Source: Brevibacterium sp. JSBI002 (lineage in GTDB: Bacteria; Actinomycetota; Actinomycetes; Actinomycetales; Brevibacteriaceae). From it: a stretch of DNA of 64,000 nucleotides. Within the stretch, counting starts at the first letter, position 1. Each line of letters begins with the position of its first letter. A model generated the notes under the pieces. That model ran no database searches and was not told the origin of the DNA. It saw nothing but the letters and a program-made list of their open reading frames with translations. Location: NCBI RefSeq assembly GCF_026013965.1, contig NZ_CP110341.1:3472001-3536000 (forward strand). Reading direction: 5' to 3'. Below are positions 1-7,714 of this stretch, piece after piece. A program made the translations under genes and the position numbers.

Positions 1-43
1 GTGAGAGTCGTGGGACTCAATGTTCAAAGGAAAGGACACGAGC

Positions 44-343
44 ATGGGAAAGCTCGCTTGGCAGATCATCGGCGTGGGAGCGCCTATCGCAGCTGCATTC
101 GTCGCTCGCAAGACCCTGACCTTCGCGTGGGAGAAGTCGACGAAGCGCCCGGCGCCGTCGAACCCCGTCGATGACGAGATCTCGATGTCCGAGGCCCTGG
201 CCTGGACGATCGTCTCCGGTGTCGGTGTGGCCGTGGCTCAGCTCGTAGTTCAGCGCATCGCCGCGAACACCGTGCGCAACAACTTCGGCGATGAGGCCCT
301 GCCGAAGAAGTTCCGCAAGCAGATCGAAGAGGCCACCGACTGA
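44..343 (+). CDS. DUF4235 family membrane protein
   Basis: Small protein of 99 residues matching the DUF4235 family of actinobacteria; its function is unknown. The ATG at 44 is preferred over the one at 20 because it begins the conserved start MGKLAWQIIG and has a GGAAAGGA purine run just upstream. Residues 4-22 form one hydrophobic segment (WQIIGVGAPIAAAFVARK) and about 52-70 a second (LAWTIVSGVGVAVAQLVVQ), so two membrane helices are likely, with a charged loop between them and a basic C-terminus. A strong hairpin follows the stop. The family assignment is from recalled sequence pattern. Confidence 0.8.
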   Translation: MGKLAWQIIGVGAPIAAAFVARKTLTFAWEKSTKRPAPSNPVDDEISMSEALAWTIVSGVGVAVAQLVVQRIAANTVRNNFGDEALPKKFRKQIEEATD

Positions 344-377
344 TCTTCCGCTGACCTTCTGCTGCTTCTGCAGCAGC

Positions 378-415
378 GAAGCGGCCCGCGAAGCGCATGC
401 TTCGCGGGCCGCTTC
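378..415. terminator. Bidirectional hairpin between convergent DUF4235 gene and aroD
   Basis: A perfect 17-bp inverted repeat (378-394 with 399-415) with a GCAT loop lies between the stop of the plus-strand gene at 343 and the stop of aroD at 427. The right side runs into TTCTTCTC, a weak pyrimidine tract. It probably ends transcription from both sides. Confidence 0.75.
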
Positions 416-426
416 TTCTCTTGCGG

Positions 427-1296
427 TCAGCCGGTGACGCGGTCGAGGATCTCGGCGAGGACTGCTGCCTCGATCTGCCCCGGCGCCGAAGCCAGACGGA
501 TCTGCGCGAAAGTGGCACAGCTGCCGAAGTCGGCGCCCATGATCCTGCTCGTCCGGCCCAATGGACCCATCGAGATTCCGAGCACGGGAACCGGCAGCGA
601 GGCATCTGCCGCGGCCGTCGCCTCCAGGAGACGCAGAACATCGGCCGGCGCCTGCGGCATCATCGCAACCTTGGCCACATCAGCACCGGCCTCGCTCATC
701 TCTGCGAACGTCTTCAGCAGGCGTTCGACAGAATCCGTGGACTCGAAATTGTGGTGTGAGGCGACGACGGGCACGCCCGCTTCCCGCGCCGAGGCGATGA
801 GGGAGCCCGACTCGGCCCGATCGATCTCAACGTCGATGGCCACGGGAACGCCCGAGGCGGCGGTGCCGGTGGGACCGGTGCCGGCAGCAGTTCCGGCGTC
901 CGCCTCGACGTCGGCGACCCCGGCGATGAGTTCCCGCACCACCTCGGCGTAGTCATCCTCGATGATCTCCACCTGCCCTCCCTCGAAACCGGTGCGGACG
1001 GTCAGGAGGATCGGCAGCCCCGCTGTGAGTGCACGCGGAAGCAGACGAAGGGCCGCCCCGGCGAGGCTGTGCACACTCCTGTGCACCCCACCCTGCGCGA
1101 AACCGGAGGCGACGACGAGCAAAGGATCGATGCGCCATTCGACGGCGTCGACGATTCCGGTCGCAGCGGCTGCGGCGCATTCGGCAGTGAGCTCATCTGC
1201 ATCGATCGCCTGTGTCGGCACGATGACGGCAGGTCGCCCAGGATTGCGCACCGCGGGCGATCCTGCGGCAGGATTGAGGAACGGCAATGATTTCAT
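427..1296 (-). CDS. aroD: Type I 3-dehydroquinate dehydratase
   Basis: Converts 3-dehydroquinate to 3-dehydroshikimate, the third step of the shikimate pathway, through a lysine Schiff base. Family motifs are all present: VEWRID at residues 52-57 (substrate-binding Glu and Arg), LLTVRT at 97-102, DVEID at 155-159, catalytic SHHNF at 180-184, the Schiff-base lysine K209 in KVAMMP, and SMGPLGRTSR at 242-251 closing the site. The 289-residue length exceeds the usual 250 because of a roughly 20-residue Ala/Gly/Thr-rich insert near 133-150 and a longer N-terminus. Many actinobacteria use the type II enzyme (AroQ) for biosynthesis, so a catabolic or quinate role is possible. It is monocistronic and converges on the gene before it. 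Confidence 0.92.
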   Translation of the reverse strand: MKSLPFLNPAAGSPAVRNPGRPAVIVPTQAIDADELTAECAAAAATGIVDAVEWRIDPLLVVASGFAQGGVHRSVHSLAGAALRLLPRALTAGLPILLTVRTGFEGGQVEIIEDDYAEVVRELIAGVADVEADAGTAAGTGPTGTAASGVPVAIDVEIDRAESGSLIASAREAGVPVVASHHNFESTDSVERLLKTFAEMSEAGADVAKVAMMPQAPADVLRLLEATAAADASLPVPVLGISMGPLGRTSRIMGADFGSCATFAQIRLASAPGQIEAAVLAEILDRVTG

Positions 1297-1344
1297 TTCT
1301 CAAGCGTAGGCGGTGACCAGGCGCGCGCAGGTAGGAGGACACGG

Positions 1345-2154
1345 GTGGAGACGACGCGGGTGGACAGGATCAGCGCACGCGATGGCTTCCCCCTTGAAAT
1401 CCAGGTCAGCGGGCCGGAGGACGCTCCCGCCCTGCTCCTCCTGCAGGGCCAATCGAATTCGCACGCGTGGTGGGACGATCTGCGCGGGGACTTCGAATCG
1501 GACTTCCGCACGATCACGTTCGACTATCGCGGAACGGGCGGCAGCCGGGGTGAGCTCGGGGAACTGTCGACAGCGAGCTTCGCCGATGACGCCGCGGACG
1601 TGCTCGACCACCTCGGTGTGGACCGGGCCGCGGTCTACGGCACGTCCATGGGTGGGCGCATCACGCAGATGCTGGCACTCAACCATCCGAAGCGGGTGAG
1701 CGCTCTCGTCCTCGGGTGCACCTCTCCCGGCGGGACGCATGCCGTCAAGCGTCCCCGTGAGGTCGGCCAGGCACTGGCGAGGCTGCGTGGTGATGAGCAT
1801 ACCCAGTACCTCTTCGACCTCTTCTACACCCCCGAATGGACGGTATCGGCGGAGTACAGCAAGATGCTCGGCGACGACACGATGACGGCCGCCGAATCAT
1901 CCGCCCATCTGCGTGTGAGCGCCAATCACAATGCCTGGGACCGGCTGCCCGAGATCTCCGCCCCGACGCTGATCATGCACGGCGATGCCGATCGGATGAA
2001 CCCGGTGGAGAATGCCCGAATCCTCCACGAGCGCATCCCCGGATCTCAGCTGCGCATTCTGCCGGAAGGCCGACACGGATTCTTCGAAGAATTCGCCGAG
2101 GTGGTCACTCCGGCTGTCATCCGCTTCCTCACGGAATCGCTGCAGAAATCCTGA
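1345..2154 (+). CDS. Alpha/beta hydrolase
   Basis: Soluble alpha/beta-hydrolase of 269 residues with a complete triad: nucleophile S101 in the elbow GTSMGG, acid D214 in HGDADRMNP, and base H244 in GRHGF. The oxyanion-region motif is LLQGQSNSHAWWDDL at about 33-47, where the usual HG is QG, and FDYRGTGGS follows at 59-67. A lid region spans about 125-195. The order and spacing fit the haloperoxidase, lactonase and 3-oxoadipate enol-lactonase group, but the substrate cannot be read from sequence. The start is divergent from aroD, 48 bp away, so the two share a promoter region. ATG at 1345 has AGGAGGACACGGGTGG upstream. Confidence 0.85.
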   Translation: METTRVDRISARDGFPLEIQVSGPEDAPALLLLQGQSNSHAWWDDLRGDFESDFRTITFDYRGTGGSRGELGELSTASFADDAADVLDHLGVDRAAVYGTSMGGRITQMLALNHPKRVSALVLGCTSPGGTHAVKRPREVGQALARLRGDEHTQYLFDLFYTPEWTVSAEYSKMLGDDTMTAAESSAHLRVSANHNAWDRLPEISAPTLIMHGDADRMNPVENARILHERIPGSQLRILPEGRHGFFEEFAEVVTPAVIRFLTESLQKS

Positions 2155-2505
2155 AGGCAGAAATCGTGAAAGCAAGGCCGCCTACTGCATCAAAATCCCA
2201 TATCCGGTAGCAAATCCATTAACGACACACCTACATGCTCCAATCGATGATTATAACAATCAAGTAACGCACCATCATCTGTTTGCCCAGGTCAGACGGT
2301 CAGTCAAGGGTGACGCGCCGCATAATCCCGACAAGATCTCTACCGAAAACCCTGAACAAAACTACAATGGTGGATCAGACATCCGTGTGCGGTGAGGCGC
2401 GTGCGCAATTGAGCTCTTCGGATCTGATCTGCGAGCACCGAACCGTGTAAACGGGGGTGAAGCCTCTCGTTCTTGCGGACTGCCAAGAATGCAAGGAGGA
2501 AGCAC
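2155..2505. other. AT-richer intergenic region before the betaine operon
   Basis: About 350 bp without a convincing gene, clearly lower in GC around 2200-2280 than the flanks. It must carry the promoter of the betaine transporter operon. TACAAT at 2363-2368 is a plausible -10, but no good -35 was found at 16-18 bp. GATGAT and ATCATC near 2247 and 2275 are short inverted repeats of uncertain meaning. Confidence 0.4.
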
Positions 2506-3816
2506 GTGAGCGTTGTCAAAGCGTCACACGTCTACAAAGTTTTCGGAAAGCGTGAAAACGAGGTCGTCAAACGACTCGAAGAGGGCGCCGACCGTGATGA
2601 TCTGACGAAACTCGGAACGGCCGCCGTCATCGACGCGAGCTTCGAAGTCGAGGCCGGCGAGATCTTCGTCGTCATGGGCCTGTCAGGCTCGGGCAAGTCG
2701 ACCCTGATCCGCACTCTCAACGGACTCTGGGCACCCACCGCCGGATCCGTCGAGGTGCTGGGCACCGACATCGCGAAGATCGACTCGGCCGCACTGCGCA
2801 AGGTCCGCAGCGAACACATCTCGATGGTGTTCCAGCACTTCGCGCTGCTCCCGCACCGCACCGTCCGCGACAACGCCGCCTATGCGCTCGAGATCCGCGG
2901 TGTCGCGAAGGCGGAGCGGGACAAGGCTGCCGACCGCTGGCTCAAGGCTGTCGGCCTCGAAGGCTGGGGCGACAAGTTCCCCGAGCAGCTCTCCGGCGGT
3001 ATGCAGCAGCGCGTCGGCCTGGCCCGCGCGCTGGCGGCAGAGACCGACATCCTCCTCATGGACGAAGCCTTCTCCGCCCTCGACCCGCTGATCCGGCGCG
3101 AGATGCAGGAACAGCTCGTCGAACTGCAGCGGGAGCTGAAGAAGACCATCATCTTCATCACCCACGACCTCAACGAGGCGATGTTCCTCGGTGACCGGAT
3201 CGCGGTGATGCGAAACGGTCGCATCGTCCAGGTCGGCACCCCGGAGGACATCCTCACCGACCCCGCCAACGACTACGTGGCACAGTTCGTCCACGACGTC
3301 GACCGGGCACGCGTGCTGACTGCCAACAACGTCATGGAGAAGGCGCGGCAGACCGTGAGCAATCAGAACGGCCCCCGAGTCGCACTGCGCACCATGCGCG
3401 AGAACAGCGTCTCGGGCGTGTACGTCACGGACAGGGACCGGAAGTTCCTCGGCCTCGTCAGCGACCGCGACTGCATCGAACACATCCGCACCGGTGCCAC
3501 GACTCTCGACGAGATCATCAAGCCGGTCGCCCACCCCGCTTCACCGGACGACCTGCTCATCGATCTCTTCCTCCCGACCGCGGAGATGCCTCTGCCGGTG
3601 CCCGTCACCGACGCAGACGGCGAACTCGTCGGCGTCGTCCCCCGAGCCACCCTGCTCGCTGCGCTCGGCACGCAGAACGGCAACGACGAGGCCTCGACGG
3701 AAGCCGCTGTCGAAGACTGGCCCGAGCCGGTCGACACCGGAATCATCGACCAGGTACTCGCCGAAGGTGATGATGCCGTCGCACCGCGGGCCACCGGTGA
3801 AAGGAGTGAGCGCTGA
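2506..3816 (+). CDS. proV: Glycine betaine/proline ABC transporter ATP-binding protein with CBS domains
   Basis: Cytoplasmic ATPase that powers compatible-solute import (ProV/OpuAA family). Reading from the GTG at 2506, which follows a strong AAGGAGG, gives 436 residues. Visible motifs are Walker A GLSGSGKST at 58-66, signature LSGGMQQR at 162-169, Walker B LLMDEAFSALD at about 183-193, and the switch THD at 219-221. Two CBS-like segments fill about 270-400; in this family they sense ionic strength or nucleotides. The last 35 residues are acidic and probably disordered. The stop overlaps the permease ATG by one base (TGATG), so translation is coupled. Confidence 0.93.
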   Translation: MSVVKASHVYKVFGKRENEVVKRLEEGADRDDLTKLGTAAVIDASFEVEAGEIFVVMGLSGSGKSTLIRTLNGLWAPTAGSVEVLGTDIAKIDSAALRKVRSEHISMVFQHFALLPHRTVRDNAAYALEIRGVAKAERDKAADRWLKAVGLEGWGDKFPEQLSGGMQQRVGLARALAAETDILLMDEAFSALDPLIRREMQEQLVELQRELKKTIIFITHDLNEAMFLGDRIAVMRNGRIVQVGTPEDILTDPANDYVAQFVHDVDRARVLTANNVMEKARQTVSNQNGPRVALRTMRENSVSGVYVTDRDRKFLGLVSDRDCIEHIRTGATTLDEIIKPVAHPASPDDLLIDLFLPTAEMPLPVPVTDADGELVGVVPRATLLAALGTQNGNDEASTEAAVEDWPEPVDTGIIDQVLAEGDDAVAPRATGERSER

Positions 3817-4715
3817 TGGAGAACATCAGAATTCCGATCGGAGCCTGGGTCGACACCGTCTTCGACTGGCTCAAGGACAACGTCGCGTGGTTCTTCGACG
3901 CCGTCACCTGGCTGTTCAACTTCCTCATCGAGGTCCTCACCGACGTGCTCGTCGACCTCCACCCGCTCGTCATCATCATTCTGCTGGCGCTCATCGGCTG
4001 GATCTTCCGCTCGTGGCAGATGGCCGTGGGCACGCTCATCACCCTGTTCTTCATCATGACGATGGACCAATGGGTGGCCGCGATGCAGACCCTGGCGCTG
4101 ATCATCATCGCCGCGGTCATCGCCATCATCATCGCCGTCCCGGTCGGCATTCTGGCCGCGCGCAGCAACAGAGCCTCGGCGGTCATCAAACCGATCCTCG
4201 ACTTCATGCAGACGATGCCGGCATTCGTCTACCTCATCCCGGCGGTCACCTTCTTCGGCATCGGCGTCGTTCCCGGCCTGGTGGCAACGGTGATCTTCGC
4301 TCTGCCCCCGGGCGTGCGGTTCACTGAGCTCGGCATCCGCGGGGTCGACTCGGAGACGGTCGAAGCCGGACAGTCCTTCGGTGCGACTCCCGGCCAGATC
4401 CTCCGCGGAGTCCAGCTGCCCTTGGCCACGCCGACGATCATGGCCGGCATCAACCAGGTCATCATGCTCGCACTGGCGATGGCCGTCATCGCCGGCATGG
4501 TCGGCGCCGACGGACTCGGAAAGAACGTCGTCGAAGCGATCGCCACCCAGAACCTGCCGCTCGGTGTCGAAGCCGGACTCGGCGTGGTGATCATCGCGGT
4601 CTACCTCGATCGCGTCACCGCCGCTCTGGGCAACGCGAAGGACTACCCACACTCGCTCGTCGCGGGGATGCGTCGTCGCGGCGCGAAGAAGAAGACGGCT
4701 GCGACAGCGGCCTGA
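3816..4715 (+). CDS. proW: Glycine betaine ABC transporter permease
   Basis: Inner-membrane channel subunit of the ProW/OpuAB family, 299 residues. Several hydrophobic segments are visible from about residue 45 to 270. The cytoplasmic loop that docks on the ATPase is recognisable as the stretch around VDSETVEAGQSFGATP (about 177-192). The first 40 residues are amphipathic and Trp/Phe-rich (DNVAWFFDAVTWLF). It starts inside the stop of the ATPase gene and is followed 54 bp later by the binding protein, so the three form one operon. Confidence 0.92.
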   Translation: MENIRIPIGAWVDTVFDWLKDNVAWFFDAVTWLFNFLIEVLTDVLVDLHPLVIIILLALIGWIFRSWQMAVGTLITLFFIMTMDQWVAAMQTLALIIIAAVIAIIIAVPVGILAARSNRASAVIKPILDFMQTMPAFVYLIPAVTFFGIGVVPGLVATVIFALPPGVRFTELGIRGVDSETVEAGQSFGATPGQILRGVQLPLATPTIMAGINQVIMLALAMAVIAGMVGADGLGKNVVEAIATQNLPLGVEAGLGVVIIAVYLDRVTAALGNAKDYPHSLVAGMRRRGAKKKTAATAA

Positions 4716-4769
4716 GTCTATGAACCACACAGTCTTAAATAGTCGATCACTAGAGAAAAGGAACACACA

Positions 4770-5675
4770 ATGAAGAGAAGATTCCTCACCCCGATCGTCG
4801 CTGCAGTCGCAGCCCTCGGCCTTGCCCTGACCGGTTGCTCGCAGGAAGCGTCGAAGGGCGGTGACGAAGGCGGCGACAAGGGCGACATCAAACTCGGCTA
4901 CGTCACCGGCTGGACCGACGGTCAGAGCATTTCGCTCCTGCTCGAAGACCAGCTGGGCAAGATGGGCTACAACGTCGAAACCGAGACCTTCAACGACGCC
5001 GCAGTCCTCTACGCCGGTGTCGCCAACGGCGATATCGACATGTACCCGTCCTCGTGGCCCGAGGTCACGCACAAGCAGTACATCGACGAATACGGTGACG
5101 ACCTCGAAGACCTCGGCGCGTACTACGACAACGCCGTCCTCACGATCGCCGTCCCGAAGTACATGAAGGACATCAACTCGATCGAGGACCTCAAGGGCAA
5201 GGGCAAGGACTTCGGCGGAGAGATCATCGGAATCGAGCCCGGTGCCGGTCTGACCAAGGCCACCAAGGAGATGATTCCGGAATACGGTCTCGACGGCGAA
5301 TACGAACTCGTCACCTCGTCGACTGCTGCCATGCTCACCGAGCTCGGCAATGCGACCGAAGCGGAGAAGGACATCGTCGTCACCCTGTGGCGTCCGTTCT
5401 GGGCCAACAACGAGTACCCGGTCAAGGACCTCGAGGACCCGAAGGGTGCGATGGGTGATCCCGAGAAGCTCCACTTCACAGCCACCAAGGGCTTCGGTGA
5501 AGAGTTCTCCGATGCCGCCGACTACATCGGCAAGATCAAGCTCGATGACAAGCAGTACGGAGACCTCGAGGACCTGGTCGTCAACAAGCACAAGGATGAT
5601 GGCAAGAAGGCCATCGCCGAGTGGCTGAAGGCCAACCCCGATGCCTACGAAGGTGAACTGCCCGACGAGGAGTGA
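4770..5675 (+). CDS. proX: Glycine betaine-binding lipoprotein
   Basis: Extracytoplasmic substrate-binding protein (OpuAC/ProX family), 301 residues. It has a type II signal peptide ending in LTGC, with C23 as the lipidated residue, followed by a Gly/Asp-rich linker to about residue 38. Aromatic residues expected to cage the quaternary ammonium include W48 (GYVTGWTDG), the SSW near 98, and the pair in LWRPFWANNEY. IEPGAGLTK is a conserved phosphate-like loop of the fold. AAAAGGAAC lies just before the ATG. A close paralogue lies 1 kb downstream (6666-7568) but carries a stop at the codon equivalent to W48. Confidence 0.92.
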   Translation: MKRRFLTPIVAAVAALGLALTGCSQEASKGGDEGGDKGDIKLGYVTGWTDGQSISLLLEDQLGKMGYNVETETFNDAAVLYAGVANGDIDMYPSSWPEVTHKQYIDEYGDDLEDLGAYYDNAVLTIAVPKYMKDINSIEDLKGKGKDFGGEIIGIEPGAGLTKATKEMIPEYGLDGEYELVTSSTAAMLTELGNATEAEKDIVVTLWRPFWANNEYPVKDLEDPKGAMGDPEKLHFTATKGFGEEFSDAADYIGKIKLDDKQYGDLEDLVVNKHKDDGKKAIAEWLKANPDAYEGELPDEE

Positions 5676-5763
5676 TTCTGTCGCCGCGGCAGCAGCCGCA
5701 CTGAGGACGACATCGTCGCCTCAGCTGCGGGCTTCCCCACTGCCCGGCGTGCGGTCATGAAAT

Positions 5764-5803
5764 GCTGTGCCCTCCCGACTCGGACGAGTCGGGAGGGCAC
5801 AGC
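5764..5803 (+). terminator. Strong hairpin downstream of proX
   Basis: A perfect 19-bp inverted repeat (5764-5782 with 5785-5803) is separated by only two bases, so the real loop is the central CGGACG. No T-tract follows. A weaker imperfect hairpin sits just upstream at about 5697-5730. Together they probably end the proVWX transcript before ogt. Confidence 0.7.
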
Positions 5804-5876
5804 TGTATGAGTAGACTCGGCTGAGAATCGCCGTTGACACCGTGCTCGGTGCGCGGGCCCGAACGGAGGACATCCC

Positions 5877-6400
5877 ATGGCAACCGATTCGGCAACCGTC
5901 GACACCTTCGTCGGACCCCTCACTGTGACAAGCGACGGCCGGTCGATCGTGCGGCTCGAATGGCACAGATCCGCCGATGCGAGCGACGCCGCCGATCCGA
6001 TCCCCGCCGAGGCGGCCGCCGCCTCGGATCCGATCCTCGCTGAGGCGGTCGCCCAGGTGCGTGCGTACTTCGACGGCCGCCTCGGCGATTTCGACCTGCC
6101 CGTGGACTTCGGTCAGGTCTCGGACGTCGCGAGGACCGTTTTGACGACCTTGGCCGAAGAAGTCCCGCGGGGACCACAGTCACCTACGGACAGCTCGCCG
6201 AGGCGAGCGGAACCGGGATCCCGGCCCGTGCCGTCGGCGGGATCATGGGACTCAATCCGATCCCGATCATCGTCCCCTGCCATCGTGTTGTCGCAGGTAG
6301 CGGACTCGGCGGGTATTCGGGCGGGCTGCCCGGGCACGAGCTCGAGACCAAGCGGCGCCTCCTCGAGTTCGAAGACGCCCTGCCCCAGCCGCTGTTCTGA
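5877..6400 (+). pseudogene. ogt: Methylated-DNA--protein-cysteine methyltransferase, frameshifted
   Basis: Suicidal repair enzyme that takes the alkyl group from O6-alkylguanine onto cysteine. Residues 1-98 read in the frame starting at 5877, up to EEVPRG. The rest (VTYGQLAEASG, the active-site IIVPCHRVV, and GYSGGLPGHELETKRRLL) reads in another frame from about 6173 to the TGA at 6398-6400. One base is missing in GTCCCGCGGGGACC near 6165-6175; restoring it gives the expected PRGTTVTYGQ. Without repair, translation continues out of frame past the active cysteine, so the product would be inactive. Either a recent mutation or a sequencing error in a G run would explain it. A DPIPAEAAAASDPILAEA stretch near residue 40 contains two inverted copies of the CCGAGGCGG motif. 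Confidence 0.85.
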
Positions 6401-6460
6401 CATTCTGCAGGCCGCGCCGGCATTCCGCAGTTCGCGCGTGCATTCTGCCGGTCGCGCCGG
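6401..6460. repeat. Three imperfect 20-bp tandem repeats after ogt
   Basis: Units 6401-6420, 6421-6440 and 6441-6460 all begin CATTC(T/C)GC and end in a CGCGC-type block. Units 1 and 3 differ at only a few positions. They start at the base after the ogt stop codon. No hairpin of note and no known function. Confidence 0.75.
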
Positions 6461-6533
6461 CCTGCAATCGTGCGGATTCGGGACACAGTCCGCTCGGATA
6501 CGTTCGTTGAACCGGTGGAAGTTGAGTGAATAC

Positions 6534-6572
6534 TGTGATTACATAGCCATACCAGATTTTGTGATCACAAAA
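6534..6572. promoter_or_regulatory. Two TGTGAT(T/C)ACA operator-like sites upstream of the second betaine-binding gene
   Basis: TGTGATTACA (6534-6543) and TGTGATCACA (6560-6569) match at nine of ten positions and are 26 bp apart centre to centre. The second is the core of a perfect 16-bp palindrome TTTTGTGATCACAAAA (6557-6572). The region is notably AT-rich and about 100 bp before the ATG at 6666. The pattern suits a dimeric repressor of the GntR type or a CRP-like regulator; which one is not decidable here. Confidence 0.55.
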
Positions 6573-6665
6573 GATCCTGCGTTCACAAGTTCCTGCTCGG
6601 ACGACAGAGGCTGCCAGTGTCGGCAGCACCTCCTCGTTCGGGCAGCCACTACGAAGAGGAAACTG

Positions 6666-7568
6666 ATGAAGTCACACACAATCACCACCGTCGTCGCCGC
6701 CTGCGCGGCCCTGGGCCTCGCCCTGACCGGGTGTTCCCAGGAAGCCGGCAAGGACTCGGGCTCGGACGGCGAAAAGGGCACGATCAAGATCGGCTACATC
6801 TCTACGTGATCCGACAGCCGCAGCACCGCGTTCCTGCTCGAGGACCAGCTCGAGAAGCTCGGTTACGAGCCAGAGCTGGAGACGATCTCCGAGGCCGCGA
6901 TCCTCTATGCGGGAGTGGCGAACGGCGACATCGACATCTACCCCTCCGCCTGGCCGGAGAAGACCCACAAGCAGTACATGGATGAGTACGGCGACAAGAT
7001 CGAGGACATCAGCACCTACTACGACAAGGCGCAGAACACGATCGTCGTGCCCGACCATGTCGACATCGATTCGATGGATGAGCTCAAGGACAATGCCGAC
7101 GAGTTCGACGGCAAGATCGTCGGCAACGAGCCCGGGGCCGGTCTCACCAAGGTGACGAAGGATTCGATGATGCCTGCCTACGACCTCGAGAAGGACTTCG
7201 AACTCGTCACCTCCTCGACCCCGGCCATGCTCGCAGAGCTGGGCAATGCCATCGATGCGCAGGACGACATCGTGGTCACCCTGTGGCGTCCGTTCTGGGC
7301 GAACAACGCCTATGACGTCAAGGAGCTCAAGGATCCGAAGAATGCCATGGGCGATCCGGAGAAGATGCACTTCCTCGGCACCGAGGGCTTCAGCGACGAG
7401 TTCCCTGAGGCGTCGGAGCTCATCAAGGGGATCAAGCTCGACGACAAGACGTACGGAGAGCTCGAGGACCTCATCGTCAACGAATACGAAGAGGGCCAGG
7501 AAGGCGACGCCGTCGACCAGTGGGTCAAGGACCATCCGAAGGCCTTCGACTCCGAGATCACCGACTGA
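6666..7568 (+). pseudogene. Second glycine betaine-binding lipoprotein, interrupted by one in-frame TGA
   Basis: Paralogue of the proX product at 4770, also with an LTGC lipobox (C23) and nearly the same length (300 codons). Codon 48 is TGA (6807-6809) exactly where the paralogue has W48 in GYVTGWTDG; here the flanks read GYIST-stop-SDSRST. Everything after it is collinear and intact to the true stop, including SAWPEKTHKQY, NEPGAGLTK and LWRPFWANN. A single G-to-A change in TGG would create it. The upstream reading frame also has a clear start with GAAGAGGAA before it. There is no ATPase or permease partner, so it would borrow those of proVW. Nonsense mutation, sequencing error and UGA readthrough as Trp all remain possible. 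Confidence 0.85.
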
Positions 7569-7628
7569 GCCGCTGCGCTCATCGGGCAGAACCGAGTCCC
7601 GACGCACCGCAGTGAGCACGGACATTGC

Positions 7629-7666
7629 GCGGCCGCCGTTCCCGCTTCTGCGGGTCCGGCGGCCGC
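7629..7666. terminator. Hairpin between convergent genes
   Basis: Outer 10-bp stem GCGGCCGCCG (7629-7638) with its complement (7657-7666) encloses a second 5-bp stem CCCGC/GCGGG with a TTCT loop. It sits between the ends of the second betaine-binding gene and the DyP peroxidase gene and probably serves both. Confidence 0.65.
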
Positions 7667-7714
7667 TCGTTTCAGTGAGGACGCAGCCATGCCTGCGGCG
7701 GCCGCGCCGCTTTC

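Noticed and set aside
3363..5591. A 742-codon open frame on the minus strand opposite the betaine operon
   Set aside because: It is the antisense of three well-conserved genes and shows Arg/Asp/Val-rich random-like sequence typical of GC-rich shadows. No family resemblance.
6666..7568. TGA at codon 48 as a selenocysteine codon
   Set aside because: The paralogue has Trp, not Cys, at this site, and no convincing bacterial-type SECIS hairpin was seen just after it. A nonsense or base-call change is simpler.
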